Of a DNA stretch of 64,000 nt, positions 18,984 through 29,967 are shown in pieces (the first letter of the stretch is position 1; each line of letters starts with the position of its first letter). Both the position numbers and the translations under genes were made by a program. The notes beneath the pieces are model-generated. The model had not been told where the DNA came from, made no database searches, and worked only from the letters and a program-made list of their open reading frames with translations. Source of the stretch: Chloroflexota bacterium (lineage in GTDB: Bacteria; Chloroflexota; UBA11872); contig JAPPLN010000001.1 of NCBI GenBank assembly GCA_028874175.1, positions 26,296-90,295 of the forward strand. Direction: 5' to 3'.

Positions 18984-19864
18984 AGCGGCCGGTACCAGCG
19001 CCGCGGCTTATTGGATTTTCGCCGGACCGGCCTGGTGCCGAGCTGTTGGCGGACCAGGTGCAGGTCGTTCCGAAAGAGTTGGCGCGGGTCGGCTGGTGGA
19101 TTGGAGTCGCGACCCCAGCTCGAGCCGCCGATGTAGCCGCCTTCGAGAATCGCGAAGAGGTCGAGTTCGCGCCGCGAAACTTCAGCGAGCACCTGCGGCC
19201 AGTCGGTGAAGCCGTCGGTGAGCACGGCCGGCGCTCGGGACCAGCCGTCAGGGCCGGACTCGACGGCGGAATTGGTGATGCTGAGGGCTTGCACGTGCTC
19301 ATCGAGCGCATCGAGATCCAGCTGCCACGCTTCCGTAGCCACGGGGCCGAACTCGCCAGGCGCAAGACACATGCCCACGTAACCGGACAGGCGGCCGTGC
19401 AGCAGGGCGGCGGCATGGCCGGACTGTTCCTGGAAGGATCCGGGAAGTTGGCGCACGAGCGCCCGCAGGTTGTGTCGGCGGCAGAGGGTTTCCAGCCCAC
19501 GCAGGCCGGCTCGGGCGGCTTGCAGGGAATCCAGGTAGGGCACACCGTCGAGTCGCGTCCAAGCGCCATAACGGATGTATGGGACTCGCGCTTCTTCACA
19601 GCCGCGGTGGACATCTTCGGCGTGGTCGTCGAAGGGCGAGGTCAGCTCGGTCGTGACCATGACGACCTGGACGCCGGCGTCCTCGCAGTCGACGGTGACT
19701 TCGATTAGGTCGATGGCTTCCGAGGGGTCAACCTGCCCGCCGGGGGCGACCACGAGGTCGACGGCATCCAGCTCCAGCGCGCGGGCTTCGGCGACGAGGT
19801 CGGCGGAAGAGTGGCCCGGGAACGCAACGCCGGAGAGCAGGTAGCGGGGGAATCTGAGCGCCAT
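18980..19864 (-). CDS. sugar phosphate isomerase/epimerase-like TIM barrel protein
   Basis: Length and motifs: YLLSGVAFPGHSSADLVAEARALELDAVDLVV, YVGMCLAPGEFGP. Confidence 0.65.
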   Translation of the reverse strand: MALRFPRYLLSGVAFPGHSSADLVAEARALELDAVDLVVAPGGQVDPSEAIDLIEVTVDCEDAGVQVVMVTTELTSPFDDHAEDVHRGCEEARVPYIRYGAWTRLDGVPYLDSLQAARAGLRGLETLCRRHNLRALVRQLPGSFQEQSGHAAALLHGRLSGYVGMCLAPGEFGPVATEAWQLDLDALDEHVQALSITNSAVESGPDGWSRAPAVLTDGFTDWPQVLAEVSRRELDLFAILEGGYIGGSSWGRDSNPPADPRQLFRNDLHLVRQQLGTRPVRRKSNKPRRWYRPL

Positions 19865-19895
19865 CTGGCCAACCCGGACGGGACGGGATGCGAGC

Positions 19896-22676
19896 TTACT
19901 GCCAGTCCAGCAAGGGACGGACTGGCATGTCGAAGACGTAGGTCTGACGGAGGGACTGCGCGGCAGTCAATGCGCCTTCCCGCAGGCTGTAGTCCATGAG
20001 CGGGAATGACAGGTCGTCGATCTGGCCGCGCGAGAGGGGGAGGCTCAGCCGGTAGTCGCCGGTAGGCTCCGTCTGGCGGGCTACCTGCAGGGGATAGCTC
20101 CGGCCGTCGACCGTTTCCGTCAAGGTTCGGGCTGTCGGATCGTAGTGAAACTCGATTCGCTGCGCCGGCGCGGTGATGTGCGCGGCGCTCTGCCAGAAGC
20201 CATGTGAGGCGGGCGCATCGTTGCGCGGGCTTTCCTGGTAAGCCAGACCGACGTTGCCTCCCGTGCCGGTAGGGTTGGTGGTGATGATGACGCCACTGAC
20301 GACGCCGTTGTTTGCGCGCACGTCAACTGAGACAACGTGGCGCGTGACGTGCTCGGTGGTTACAAACGCCTCCGCGGCTTCCGGCGTCAACCTCGCCGCA
20401 ACAATCTGAGGCCGGAATCTGCGGCCCACCGCACTGATCTCCAGCACGGAACCGGTGATTGGCGGCGCGGTGATCCAGGTAAGACCACGATCAACGGCGA
20501 CCTCGGCCGAGCTCACTGTAATGACTCCGTGTGTGGCGGCGACAACGCCAAACAGGATGGGCTGACTGGCTGGTTGCAGTTGGGCGCCGGTCGCCAGTCG
20601 GTCATTGCGCAGACCTAGCTGCAAGCCGCCGTCCGACGGGATATCCAGCGAGCCAAGGGCGTTGCCCAGGTCATTGGCCGTGAGCCGACGCTTCAGCGCG
20701 TCCTGGTAGATCGTCCAGTAGGGCGTGATATGGATCGCATCGGATGCCAGCAAGCCGTGAATGCGCGGATCGTCGGTGCTGTTAAGCACCAGATAGTCGC
20801 TGTCCGGGTCGGTTAGCTGGTCGTGGGAAAACGCCAGAGCGCTCACAAAGCCGCGCAGCTCGCGTCCAACAAGCAGGCCCATCCACACGCTACGGGTTCG
20901 GCCAGCCCAGGTGGAGGTTTGATGCCTCGGAAAGTGAAATCCCAGCACGTGGTCGCTTAGCCGCCGCCGGGCATCCGGAACGGGGTAGGTTAGGTGAGGA
21001 CCGAAATACACGCGGCTGCCCGGCGGAACCTCGTCGGCCACGGCCCGCGCGTCATGCGCAATGCGGCGCTCGACGTTCCAGCCCACGCCCTGCCAGTTCC
21101 ACCAGACGCTGAGATAGGTGTTGTAGATCATCGCAACGGAAAGGATGGCCAGGATGGTGACGGCGACACGGCTGAGGGCGGGTTCGTAGGGCGCCAGCCG
21201 TGCCTCAAGACGGCGTGTCGCCGCATCGTTCCAAAGCTTGAATTCGCCGTGGTAAATGTTGGCAATGCCCGAGGCCAGGAGAACCGTGACCAGGAACGCT
21301 ACATAGGACAGGTTCTTGAAGTGGCCGTAGTGGTAGCCAGCGCCCGCGGCGACCCAGAGCATGAAACCGGCGAAACCCGCGGCAAGGGCCAGGGTCACGC
21401 GCTGATTGCCGCGGACGGTCAGCGCACCCAGCAGGGCCAGGGCCAGCGCGGGCCAGAACAGGGCGCCAAGGACCGCTTCAAGGGCGTCCGTGCCGCCCGT
21501 GCCCAGCAGCGACTCAAGCGGGCCGTCGCGCGGGATGAGGCGGTAGGCCTCCAAGCCAAAGGCCAGTTCCACGTTGGCGAATTGGCGGTCGCCCCAGGCG
21601 TTGCCGAACTGGCCGTTGAGGTCGCCGGCGATGTCGACAAGCTGTGGCAGAGCCCAGACGAGGAGCCAGACAATTCCGGGGGCGCCCAGGACGGCCGTTC
21701 CAGCGCCCAAGGCCACGGCGCGACGCAGGGTGGTGCGTCGCCGGCCGGCGGTAACCACGAGCACCGCGACCAGCGTTACCGCCACGGCCAGGTAGACGGC
21801 CGAGATGGCCCAGAAGTAGGACACCAGCAGGGCGGCGCTGATCAGCGCCGCCAAGGCCAGGGCCCGCGCGTCGCCGCGCCGAAGAGCCACGATGCCCGTC
21901 GCGGCCGCCAGCGGGAAGAGCGCGAAGGCGACGGTGTGGGGTCCGAAGCCCATGCCGGCGAACCAGAGAGGCAAGCCGTGGATCGCGTAGAGCGTGGCTG
22001 CCAGGCCGGATGGGCGTTCGGACATCTGCAGACCGGCTCGGGCAAAGATGTAGACGGCGGGCACGCTGGCGGCGAGCAGCAGGTACAGCAGCGGCGCGTA
22101 GGCGTGGAACGCGGGCGCATTGGAGAGGATCGAACCGATGGACAGCAGGTACGGGAATCCCCAGCCGCGGGAGTGGTTCCGCAGGCTTTGGAACTCTTCC
22201 TGGAACGGTCCTTCGGTCAGCCCGTGCATGAATACGGTGTTCCACTTGAGGGCTTCGGCCAGGGGTACGTAGAGGTCTTCGTCGATATTGAGTCCCAACA
22301 TCGCACCGGACCGGCCGTGCAGGTGCGGGAGAAAGGCTGTTACCAGCAGAAGTGCGCCCGCGACCAGGGTGATGGCCTGCGGCTTGGTCGGCCGCGGCAG
22401 CCACCAGCCGTCCCGACGTACCGTCCAAGCCGACAGCGCGGTACCAGCGCCTAGCAGAACGGCGGTGGTGATCCGCAGATCCACCAACAGATTGAGCGCA
22501 TAGGCGCCGACGATTAGCGCGGCCGCGCCCATGAGCGGAACCAGGAGGAATCCAGTGGCCCTTAGCTCTGGTGGCGCCACCAGACGGGTGAGCCCGTAGC
22601 CAACGACCAGGCAGGCCGCGGACATGGCCAGCACCACGGTTGCCGCTTCGAGACCGACGGCCAACATCTCAGGCAT
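19896..22676 (-). CDS. large polytopic membrane protein (possible glycosyltransferase-like)
   Basis: Many predicted TM helices in the first half, soluble C-terminal half. Confidence 0.6.
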   Translation of the reverse strand: MPEMLAVGLEAATVVLAMSAACLVVGYGLTRLVAPPELRATGFLLVPLMGAAALIVGAYALNLLVDLRITTAVLLGAGTALSAWTVRRDGWWLPRPTKPQAITLVAGALLLVTAFLPHLHGRSGAMLGLNIDEDLYVPLAEALKWNTVFMHGLTEGPFQEEFQSLRNHSRGWGFPYLLSIGSILSNAPAFHAYAPLLYLLLAASVPAVYIFARAGLQMSERPSGLAATLYAIHGLPLWFAGMGFGPHTVAFALFPLAAATGIVALRRGDARALALAALISAALLVSYFWAISAVYLAVAVTLVAVLVVTAGRRRTTLRRAVALGAGTAVLGAPGIVWLLVWALPQLVDIAGDLNGQFGNAWGDRQFANVELAFGLEAYRLIPRDGPLESLLGTGGTDALEAVLGALFWPALALALLGALTVRGNQRVTLALAAGFAGFMLWVAAGAGYHYGHFKNLSYVAFLVTVLLASGIANIYHGEFKLWNDAATRRLEARLAPYEPALSRVAVTILAILSVAMIYNTYLSVWWNWQGVGWNVERRIAHDARAVADEVPPGSRVYFGPHLTYPVPDARRRLSDHVLGFHFPRHQTSTWAGRTRSVWMGLLVGRELRGFVSALAFSHDQLTDPDSDYLVLNSTDDPRIHGLLASDAIHITPYWTIYQDALKRRLTANDLGNALGSLDIPSDGGLQLGLRNDRLATGAQLQPASQPILFGVVAATHGVITVSSAEVAVDRGLTWITAPPITGSVLEISAVGRRFRPQIVAARLTPEAAEAFVTTEHVTRHVVSVDVRANNGVVSGVIITTNPTGTGGNVGLAYQESPRNDAPASHGFWQSAAHITAPAQRIEFHYDPTARTLTETVDGRSYPLQVARQTEPTGDYRLSLPLSRGQIDDLSFPLMDYSLREGALTAAQSLRQTYVFDMPVRPLLDWQ

Positions 22677-22714
22677 GGCGTGCTAGCCGAGGTCGCTCTG
22701 GGTGCGTGGGTCGT

Positions 22715-23653
22715 TCAGTGCGTGGAATTGGCCGAAGCCCGCAGGAGACCGGTGCCTCCGGCAACTCCAAACATATGGCCGAGGCTCACCGCGGCGCCAA
22801 TCGCGGCGCCCAAGCCGGTGAAGACGATGACCACCGCGACGAAGTCGCCGGCGGACACGGCAAAGGATCCTTGCACCAGCGGTGCCCAGAACCGCAGCAG
22901 GATCAGTTCGGTTGCGCCGGCGAGCTGAGTCGCCGAAACCATGGCCAGTGCTAGGACGACGCCGCCAAGGCCGACGCCGGTCACCATCCCCGCCAATATC
23001 AGCACGCTGGCCATCGACGTTGCGGTCCACGCTGGGCGTTCTCGGAGTCGAGCCAAGACCTCGTTGTACGCCGCGCCGGCGGGACGCCCCGCAACCATTA
23101 CATGGGGGATCACTGTCCAGAGAAAGACGTTCACGCCGGCCAGCACGATGGCATCGATCAGGAACAGGACCACAAAGATCGCGGCGATCAGGGCCACCGG
23201 TCGCTCGGTGGTAATTACAGTGTCAGGCGGACGCGTGAATCCGAAGACGGCGACTTGCACGACGGCCAACGCGCCAACGACTAGGAGAAGCGGCAGCGAG
23301 GCCAGCGCCAATGCGGGAACTTGGCGCCAAGCGTCCTGCAGCGCGCGCCTGGCCGACGTGTCGCGCTCATCGGTGGCACGATCGGCAATCAGTGCGGCGG
23401 CACCCAGCGCACACGGCCACAGAATCAGGACGAGGACCGCCGCCAGAGGGACGACCACCAGAGCTGCGGGCGACCGGATGAACGCCAGTCCCCCGGCGAG
23501 CCCTGCCAGCGCTCCGGCGGTCGCACCGACACCCAGTCCTATCGCCAGCGCTCCCGGCTGCGCCACGGTCGACACGGCGGTACCGAGCGGCTCGAGGAGG
23601 TGTAGCGGATCGTTCAGCCTCGTGGCTGGCTGCAACGGGTCGGGTCGAGACAT
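22715..23653 (-). CDS. polytopic membrane protein of unknown function
   Basis: Repeated long hydrophobic segments. Confidence 0.6.
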   Translation of the reverse strand: MSRPDPLQPATRLNDPLHLLEPLGTAVSTVAQPGALAIGLGVGATAGALAGLAGGLAFIRSPAALVVVPLAAVLVLILWPCALGAAALIADRATDERDTSARRALQDAWRQVPALALASLPLLLVVGALAVVQVAVFGFTRPPDTVITTERPVALIAAIFVVLFLIDAIVLAGVNVFLWTVIPHVMVAGRPAGAAYNEVLARLRERPAWTATSMASVLILAGMVTGVGLGGVVLALAMVSATQLAGATELILLRFWAPLVQGSFAVSAGDFVAVVIVFTGLGAAIGAAVSLGHMFGVAGGTGLLRASANSTH

Positions 23654-23726
23654 TGCTGAGTTACCGGCAGTATATCGGCGGAGCGTGCGGATACGTCGGC
23701 TTCACATTGACCGTAGCTGAGGTGCA

Positions 23727-24689
23727 GTGACCATGAGGGAGAGGCCGTCCGGCGAAGGTTCCCGCGCCGCCGTGATCGGCGCGGGGCGTATGGGGCATGG
23801 CATTGCACTGGAGGCCGCGCGCGGCGGTTTCGCGGTCGCCATCCATGACTCGCAGCCAGGTCGGGCCGAGGTCGCCATTGCAGAGGCCGAGGCCGACGCG
23901 CAGGATCTGGTGGCCGCCGGACTGATTCGGACGTGCGACATTCCAACGATCGTCGGCCGGCTCATGCCCACAGCCAATCTTGAGAGCGCCGCCGCAGGCG
24001 CCGAGGTCGTCTTCGAGGCCGTGGCTGAGGACCTGGAGGTCAAGCGCAGCGTATTTGCCCGGCTTGACCGGGCGGCGCCGCCGGGCGCTCTGTTGCTCTC
24101 AAACACTTCCAGCTTGGGCATCAGCGCGATCGCCTCGGCCTGCCGGAGACCCGAGCGGGTGGCGCTGGCGCACTGGATTCTGCCGCCGCACCTGATTCCC
24201 GCGGTGGAGGTCGCGCCCGGGCCCAAGACCAGCCCGGCCACCATTGAGGCCGTGCGCGACCTGCTGGACCGGTTGGGCAAGTGGCCTGTGGTGTTGGAAC
24301 GCGAAATGCCGGGCTATCTGATCAACCGCCTGCAGTTCGCCCTGCTGCGCGAGGCGATGGACCTGGTCGGGCAGGGGGTGGCTTCGGCCGAGGAGATCGA
24401 CCGCGCGGTGCGCGGGTCCATCGCGCGCCGTATGCCCGTAATGGGCCTCTTTGGGCAGGCCGACTTGGCCGGGCTGGACGTGTATCGGCAAATCTTCCGG
24501 TACCTGGCGGCAGACCTGAGCACGATTGACGGCCCGCCTGCGGCGCTGGATGAGGCAGTGGAGTCGGGGCGTACAGGGGCTGCCGTCGGCCAGGGGTTTT
24601 ATTCGTGGACCACGGACCGGCGCGACGAGGCCCTGCGCCGTCGCAATGCCGAGCTGATCCGGCTACTTCGGGCGGACCGGGGCGGCTGA
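23727..24689 (+). CDS. 3-hydroxyacyl-CoA dehydrogenase family protein
   Basis: AAVIGAGRMGHGIALEAARGGF, LLSNTSSLGIS, GYLINRLQFALLREAMDLV. Confidence 0.9.
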   Translation: MTMRERPSGEGSRAAVIGAGRMGHGIALEAARGGFAVAIHDSQPGRAEVAIAEAEADAQDLVAAGLIRTCDIPTIVGRLMPTANLESAAAGAEVVFEAVAEDLEVKRSVFARLDRAAPPGALLLSNTSSLGISAIASACRRPERVALAHWILPPHLIPAVEVAPGPKTSPATIEAVRDLLDRLGKWPVVLEREMPGYLINRLQFALLREAMDLVGQGVASAEEIDRAVRGSIARRMPVMGLFGQADLAGLDVYRQIFRYLAADLSTIDGPPAALDEAVESGRTGAAVGQGFYSWTTDRRDEALRRRNAELIRLLRADRGG

Positions 24690-26030
24690 GTCGGACTTGC
24701 CGGCGACTGGGCGGGTGGCCGGGTCCATGCCAAAGAAGCGACGACCGACCAGGTAGGCGGCTCCCGCCTCGGTGCCCATGGCTGCGATCCGGGCCACGGC
24801 GCCCACGCCGGCGCCTGTCCAACCGGCCAACGGCGTAATCAGGAACAGGAACGACGCCATCATCAGCAGCCGCGAGAAGGCGGTGAAAGCAACCCGGCGC
24901 GTGCGGCGCTGGTTCATCGTCATCGACTGATAGAACTGGCGCACCGCCATCAGCAGCGGGAAGACCGACAGGATTTTGAGCGCGGTGATGGCGTCGGGCA
25001 CCAGGGCCTCGGGGGCGCCCACCAGTTCGGCGATCACGACGCGATTCAGCGGGGTAAAGGCGATCAAGCCCATGAAGCCGCCCATGCCCAGTCCCACGCC
25101 GTAGACGAAGCGCCGGGCGCGGCGCTGCTGATCGGCATCGCGTCCGAGCACGAGCACGACCTGCCGCAGGGCCGCCATGGCGGTGAGCGGCAACATGCCG
25201 AGGCTGAAGGCGATGCGGAACGCGCCAACCGTGGCCTCCGGATCGGGAAGCCGCAGCAGCCCGGCATTCACCATGGGATGGCCAATGGTCAGGGCGAACT
25301 GGGTGATGATCAGCGGGATCAGGAAGCCGGTCAGGTAGCGGAAGTCCAGGGGCGCTTCGCCCGCGGGGTCGGGGGCGTAGGGCGCTGTTCGGTCCACCTG
25401 GCGGACGAGCAGCACGGCCAGCACGCCCTCGATTACCGCCACGATTACCCAGACCACGGCGGCGCTGTATATACCCGGAACCGGAAGCTGCGGGACGACG
25501 CCCAGGCCGAGCGCGATCAGCACAACCTGGCCCACGGCCGGGGCTACCCAGATCAAGTTGGAGCGACGCCGATGCGCCAGCTGCGCCAGGTTGAACACGC
25601 GCAGCAGATTGAAGAGCGGAATGGCCAGCGAGATGCGCATCATGGTCATCACCTCCGGCAGCAGGCTCTCGGGCGTCCCCATCGCGAAGCGGAAGAAGGT
25701 CTCGCCGATTCCGGGCAGGGCAAACAGCGTGCTGATCCCGGTGATGACCGCCATGTACAGCAACATGTATCGCTGGATGACGGCGAAGGACTGGCGGCCG
25801 CGCACCAGCACCAGGTAGGCGCTCTGAATCGCCGTACCGGACGCGCTGAGGATCTGGACGACACTGGCCACGATCGCGAAGGCCGCGAGCGACGTTTCGG
25901 GGTCGACCGCCCGGGAGATGCCAGCGTCCAGCACGGGATTGCGCAGTGTCTGGAATACCTGGGCGGCCGCCAGCGGCAGGAAAAAGACCGCCATCGCGCG
26001 GTAGGTTGTTGGAGCCGACGTACTGGCCAC
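24663..26030 (-). CDS. MATE/flippase-like multi-TM transporter
   Basis: About 12 hydrophobic segments, PLAAAQVFQTLRNPVLDAGISR start region. Confidence 0.55.
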   Translation of the reverse strand: MASTSAPTTYRAMAVFFLPLAAAQVFQTLRNPVLDAGISRAVDPETSLAAFAIVASVVQILSASGTAIQSAYLVLVRGRQSFAVIQRYMLLYMAVITGISTLFALPGIGETFFRFAMGTPESLLPEVMTMMRISLAIPLFNLLRVFNLAQLAHRRRSNLIWVAPAVGQVVLIALGLGVVPQLPVPGIYSAAVVWVIVAVIEGVLAVLLVRQVDRTAPYAPDPAGEAPLDFRYLTGFLIPLIITQFALTIGHPMVNAGLLRLPDPEATVGAFRIAFSLGMLPLTAMAALRQVVLVLGRDADQQRRARRFVYGVGLGMGGFMGLIAFTPLNRVVIAELVGAPEALVPDAITALKILSVFPLLMAVRQFYQSMTMNQRRTRRVAFTAFSRLLMMASFLFLITPLAGWTGAGVGAVARIAAMGTEAGAAYLVGRRFFGMDPATRPVAGKSDSAAPVRPK

Positions 26031-26299
26031 GCACGAATCCCCTGCAAGCGCCAGCCTGACTATGACGAAGCGCAGGCCATTCGCTCAAACGCCGCGTTCG
26101 TAGACAGGTCACATCCATCGACGCTATGCGTTCGCGGGGCCGGCAGGTCGCCACCATGGGCGGCTTGCAGCAGGAATACCGGGATACGGGGACCTACGCG
26201 ACATGACCGCGGGCGAAGGGCAGACCACGACCCTCCCCACCGGCCCAGCCTCCGTCAGCGCCGGTCTGCGTTGCTGGAGAGGCTGGAAGCTAAGGAACG

Positions 26300-27250
26300 C
26301 TAACCAGCGGCCTGTTCTGCCTGCAACTCCGCCAGCACCGCATCCGTCATGCCCTCCAGATCGAACCTGGGCGCCCAGCCCCAGTCGGCGCGTGCGCTGG
26401 TGTCGTCCATGTTCGAGGCCCAGCTGTCCACGACGCCGGCTGGCACGGGGTCGGGATCGAATGTCAGCCGCACGTACGGTATCCGCCGTTGCACCGCGTC
26501 GGCCATCTCCTGGACCGTCGGGTTGGACCCCATCACCTGGTAGACCCGGCGACTGAGACTGCTGGCTGGCGTGTCGTGCAGTTGCAGCATGGCCCCCACC
26601 ACGTCCTCCACCCATACCAGTGGGATGCGGCTGTGGGGATAGACCTTGAACGTGTACGCGCCCTCGCGCACCGCCCCCATGTAGAGTTCGCACACGAACG
26701 CGCTGGCCGCGCCCGCCGCCGGCGCCGTCGGCGCCACCATCGCCGACAGCCGCACACACCGGAAGTCCACGCCAAACCGCTGGAAGTAGTACACCCCCAG
26801 CCGCTCGCCCAGCACCTTCGTCACGCCGTACAGGCCCGCCGGCCACTGCGGGCTGTCGTCGGTCACCGTGTCGCCCACGCCCAGGCCAAACGTAGCCACC
26901 GAGCTAGGAAACAGCACCCGCCCCACGCCGTGAACCCGCGCCGCTTCCAGCACGTAACGGATGCCGTCCAGGTTCACCCGCCAGGCCAACTCCGAGTCGG
27001 TCTCCGAGCTTCCCGAAAGAAGCGAGGCCAGGTGATACACAGCGTCGGGTCGGGTTTCGGCGACGATGTCGTCAATAAACCCTGGAACCTGCGTTTCCCC
27101 CACCCGGATGTCCGCGCGCTCGAAGGCCGCCGAAGGCGCCACCGGATCCGTCCGCACGTCCACCACGGTCACCTTGTCGCCCCGCTCGATCAGCGCGGCC
27201 GCCAACCGCGAACCAATGCTGCCGGCACCACCGGTAATCAGCGCGTGCAT
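26300..27250 (-). CDS. NAD-dependent epimerase/dehydratase
   Basis: ALITGGAGSIGSRLAAALIERG, VLFPSSVATFG, YGVTKVLGE. Confidence 0.9.
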   Translation of the reverse strand: MHALITGGAGSIGSRLAAALIERGDKVTVVDVRTDPVAPSAAFERADIRVGETQVPGFIDDIVAETRPDAVYHLASLLSGSSETDSELAWRVNLDGIRYVLEAARVHGVGRVLFPSSVATFGLGVGDTVTDDSPQWPAGLYGVTKVLGERLGVYYFQRFGVDFRCVRLSAMVAPTAPAAGAASAFVCELYMGAVREGAYTFKVYPHSRIPLVWVEDVVGAMLQLHDTPASSLSRRVYQVMGSNPTVQEMADAVQRRIPYVRLTFDPDPVPAGVVDSWASNMDDTSARADWGWAPRFDLEGMTDAVLAELQAEQAAG

Positions 27251-27470
27251 GGGTCGCGCGCCTCACGGATGTTCCAGAGCCTGCCTGAAACACCGTCCAT
27301 TGTGCCCTGAATTATGGGCACTTGCCTTGAGTGCTTATAGCGGTTGCCCTATCCGGTGGAAGCGTAGGTTGACGGCTGTTCCCGCCGGGGTCGCTGGAGG
27401 ATCGCGGATTGAAGGACCGTCCTCGGGCTTATTGGAACGAGGTGGGGGACAACCGCGCGTCTGCTCGAGG

Positions 27471-29756
27471 TCACTTGGAACTCTGCAGCGCCAATTCGAG
27501 GTTTCCCTTCGCCGACTGAAGCGTTGGGTCCAGCTCGAGGGCCTGCTCAAAGCTCCGAATGGCCTCGTCCTTCCTCCCCAGATGGATCAGTGCGACTCCC
27601 AGATCGGAGCGGATGGTTGCGTCAGCTGGGAATCGTTCGGCGGCGGCCATGAGAAACCTCACCGCGTCTGCATAGTTCGCCTTCGTGATGCTCAGTTTTC
27701 CCAGGCCGTGCAGCACGATGTTGTCTCCCAGACCCAGACGCATCGCCTGCCGCAAGTGTCGCTCCGCCTCGTCATAGTTTTCGCGTGCCAGTTCGATTAC
27801 TCCCATATCTCGGTGAGGCTCGGCGTAGCCGGGATGCGCGTTCGCGGCTGTCCGATACAGGTCCATCGCTTCGTCGTAGCGCCCGTTATGCCGCAGCATT
27901 CCGGCCAGGTAGGTCAGCGAATCCTTGTTTGCTGGGTCGACTTGTAAGGCGAGACGTTGGTATCGCTCTGCCTCTTCGTGGCGCTCTAGTCGCCACGCCG
28001 CCACGCCCGCGTAGAACAGTGAAGCGGCGTCTCTGGGATTCCGTTCGATGGCGCTGCGGGAAGTGGCCAGTACTTCCTCATAACGATCCTCATGTATCAA
28101 CGCTATGTTGAGGTTAGAAAGAGCCCGCCGGTTATCTGGATTGATCTCCAGCGTGCGACGGTAGAACTCGATCGCCTCTGCAGCCCGGCTTGATCGCTGG
28201 AGCGCAAGGCCGCGATTGAAGTTTGCACTGGCATCGTCGGGCAGGTGCTGCAGCGCCGTGCGGGTCGACACCAGCGCTTCGTCGTATCGGCCTTGATCGA
28301 GCAGCTCTTTGTTCAGGTTGTTGTACGCGCCGTGCCCCTTCGGATTGAGCGACACGATGTGCCTGAAGAGAGTCTCCTCGTTTCGGAAGATCGATGCGTG
28401 CTGCCATGACAGCACGCTCAGGATGGCTAACACGGCCACGGGTACCCCTACCGCAACCATCCGGAGCCGTTCAGGCAGTCTGCGCGCACCCCATACCGCC
28501 ACGCCGATGACCACCGCAATGACGCCGATGCCCGCCAGGTACTGAAACCGGTCGGCTACATATGAGAACTGCATGTAGCCAAAATCGATAAAGCCGAGCG
28601 TTGGCGACAGCGTGACCGCAAAGAACAGGAAGCCCGCCAGCGGTCCCCGCCCGATTCGGTCGCGGAAGCGCCAGAGCAGTGCGGGCACGGCGACGCCGAG
28701 AACGAGATACCCCCAGGCCAATGGATCTGCCGCGTTGACGTCCCAGTGCGGATATATCACCGCCAGGTTGTCCGGCCATAGCAGCTTGGTTGCGTAGAAC
28801 CACAGCGCGCGGGCCGCAAGAAATGGCCGCTCGATGAGCGAGAGATCTGACACAAAAGACTCGCGGGGCCGGTAATACGCGAAGTCACCTAGGGTGATGG
28901 CCAGCCCGACCACAAAGAACGGAACTGTTTGCAGCAGGTCGTTACGGTTCAGTCGCCCTAGTCGCCACCAGCGCAGAATCAGCAGAGCAACCGGAAGCGT
29001 AACCACCACGGACTTGGACAGAAGGCCCACCGCAAACAGCCCTAGGGCCAGTAAGTAATGCCGACCTTTCTTCGTTGCCTCGTATCGCATCCAGGCAAGG
29101 ATGGCAGTTAGATAGAACAGCGCCGAGAGCACGTCCTTGCGTTCGATCACCCACGCTACCGATTCGACGTGGAGCGGATGGACGGCGAAAACGGCCGCAA
29201 CAAGCCACGCTCCGGGCACGGCCAGCCGCGCGAGAATACGCCAGAGCAGAAGAGTGTTGATAATGTGCAGCAGGATGTTGACGATGTGGTAGCCGGCCGG
29301 ATTGAGGCCCCAGATCTTGTGCTCCAGCCAGAAGGTGGTATAGGTGAGAGGCCAGTAATGCCCTTCGTTCTCGATGTAACCCGGATCGAGCCAGATATGC
29401 CATATGTCGCCCCATTCCTGGACCGCTCGGTTCTGGGTGAAGATGATATCGTCCCAGACGAAGCCTGCCTGAAACGCGGGTAAATAGCTTATGATAGTTA
29501 TCATAATAATGGCAGCAAAACCTAGAATCTTTCCGATCCTTATCCCGAATCTAATAGCCTCTGTATTGACCAAATATTCTGGTAGCTGAACCGCTCGCAC
29601 GGGGACGACGGCGTGCGGCTGTTGACTCGTTGGCTTCTCTGATCGTTCTGGCTGCCGCTGCTCGGCGGCTGGATCGGTGGATGCGCCGGTGCGCCTCTGG
29701 GTCGCTGGTTTCCCTGATCGTTTGCCGTGTCGGCGGCGTCGTTTCCTTTCGGCCAT
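27471..29756 (-). CDS. PMT/TMTC-like membrane glycosyltransferase with C-terminal TPR repeats
   Basis: YLPAFQAGFVWDD and HPLHVESVAWVIERKDVLSALF motifs, multiple TM, then TPR array ending in ALELDPTLQSAKGNLELAL. Confidence 0.85.
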   Translation of the reverse strand: MAERKRRRRHGKRSGKPATQRRTGASTDPAAEQRQPERSEKPTSQQPHAVVPVRAVQLPEYLVNTEAIRFGIRIGKILGFAAIIMITIISYLPAFQAGFVWDDIIFTQNRAVQEWGDIWHIWLDPGYIENEGHYWPLTYTTFWLEHKIWGLNPAGYHIVNILLHIINTLLLWRILARLAVPGAWLVAAVFAVHPLHVESVAWVIERKDVLSALFYLTAILAWMRYEATKKGRHYLLALGLFAVGLLSKSVVVTLPVALLILRWWRLGRLNRNDLLQTVPFFVVGLAITLGDFAYYRPRESFVSDLSLIERPFLAARALWFYATKLLWPDNLAVIYPHWDVNAADPLAWGYLVLGVAVPALLWRFRDRIGRGPLAGFLFFAVTLSPTLGFIDFGYMQFSYVADRFQYLAGIGVIAVVIGVAVWGARRLPERLRMVAVGVPVAVLAILSVLSWQHASIFRNEETLFRHIVSLNPKGHGAYNNLNKELLDQGRYDEALVSTRTALQHLPDDASANFNRGLALQRSSRAAEAIEFYRRTLEINPDNRRALSNLNIALIHEDRYEEVLATSRSAIERNPRDAASLFYAGVAAWRLERHEEAERYQRLALQVDPANKDSLTYLAGMLRHNGRYDEAMDLYRTAANAHPGYAEPHRDMGVIELARENYDEAERHLRQAMRLGLGDNIVLHGLGKLSITKANYADAVRFLMAAAERFPADATIRSDLGVALIHLGRKDEAIRSFEQALELDPTLQSAKGNLELALQSSK

Positions 29757-29967
29757 CTTCCGTGCTGGACCTCAGCTAAAGAGGGCTTGGCTTTCCCGGC
29801 GCGTCGTGTCCATGGACGCGCTCAAGGCAAGGCCGTCGGCCGGCTCCCAGTTGGTCCGACCCACTGCGGCTCTCCGCATGCCAACGCCCCGATCTGTGAT
29901 TTCGAGCGGAGGAGGGACCTCAAGCGCCCGCCTGCGATCGACGGTTTCCCACGCCACGTACAAATGG

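Noticed and set aside
18523-19614. N-terminal extension of the polX ORF to 19614
   Set aside because: Overlaps another gene and is Ser/Pro/Arg junk; MLNKAAAELLEGF at 18522 is the family-typical start.
20994-22454. 486-aa plus-strand ORF antisense to the large membrane protein
   Set aside because: Gly/Gln/Arg-rich; opposite frame has coherent TM helices.
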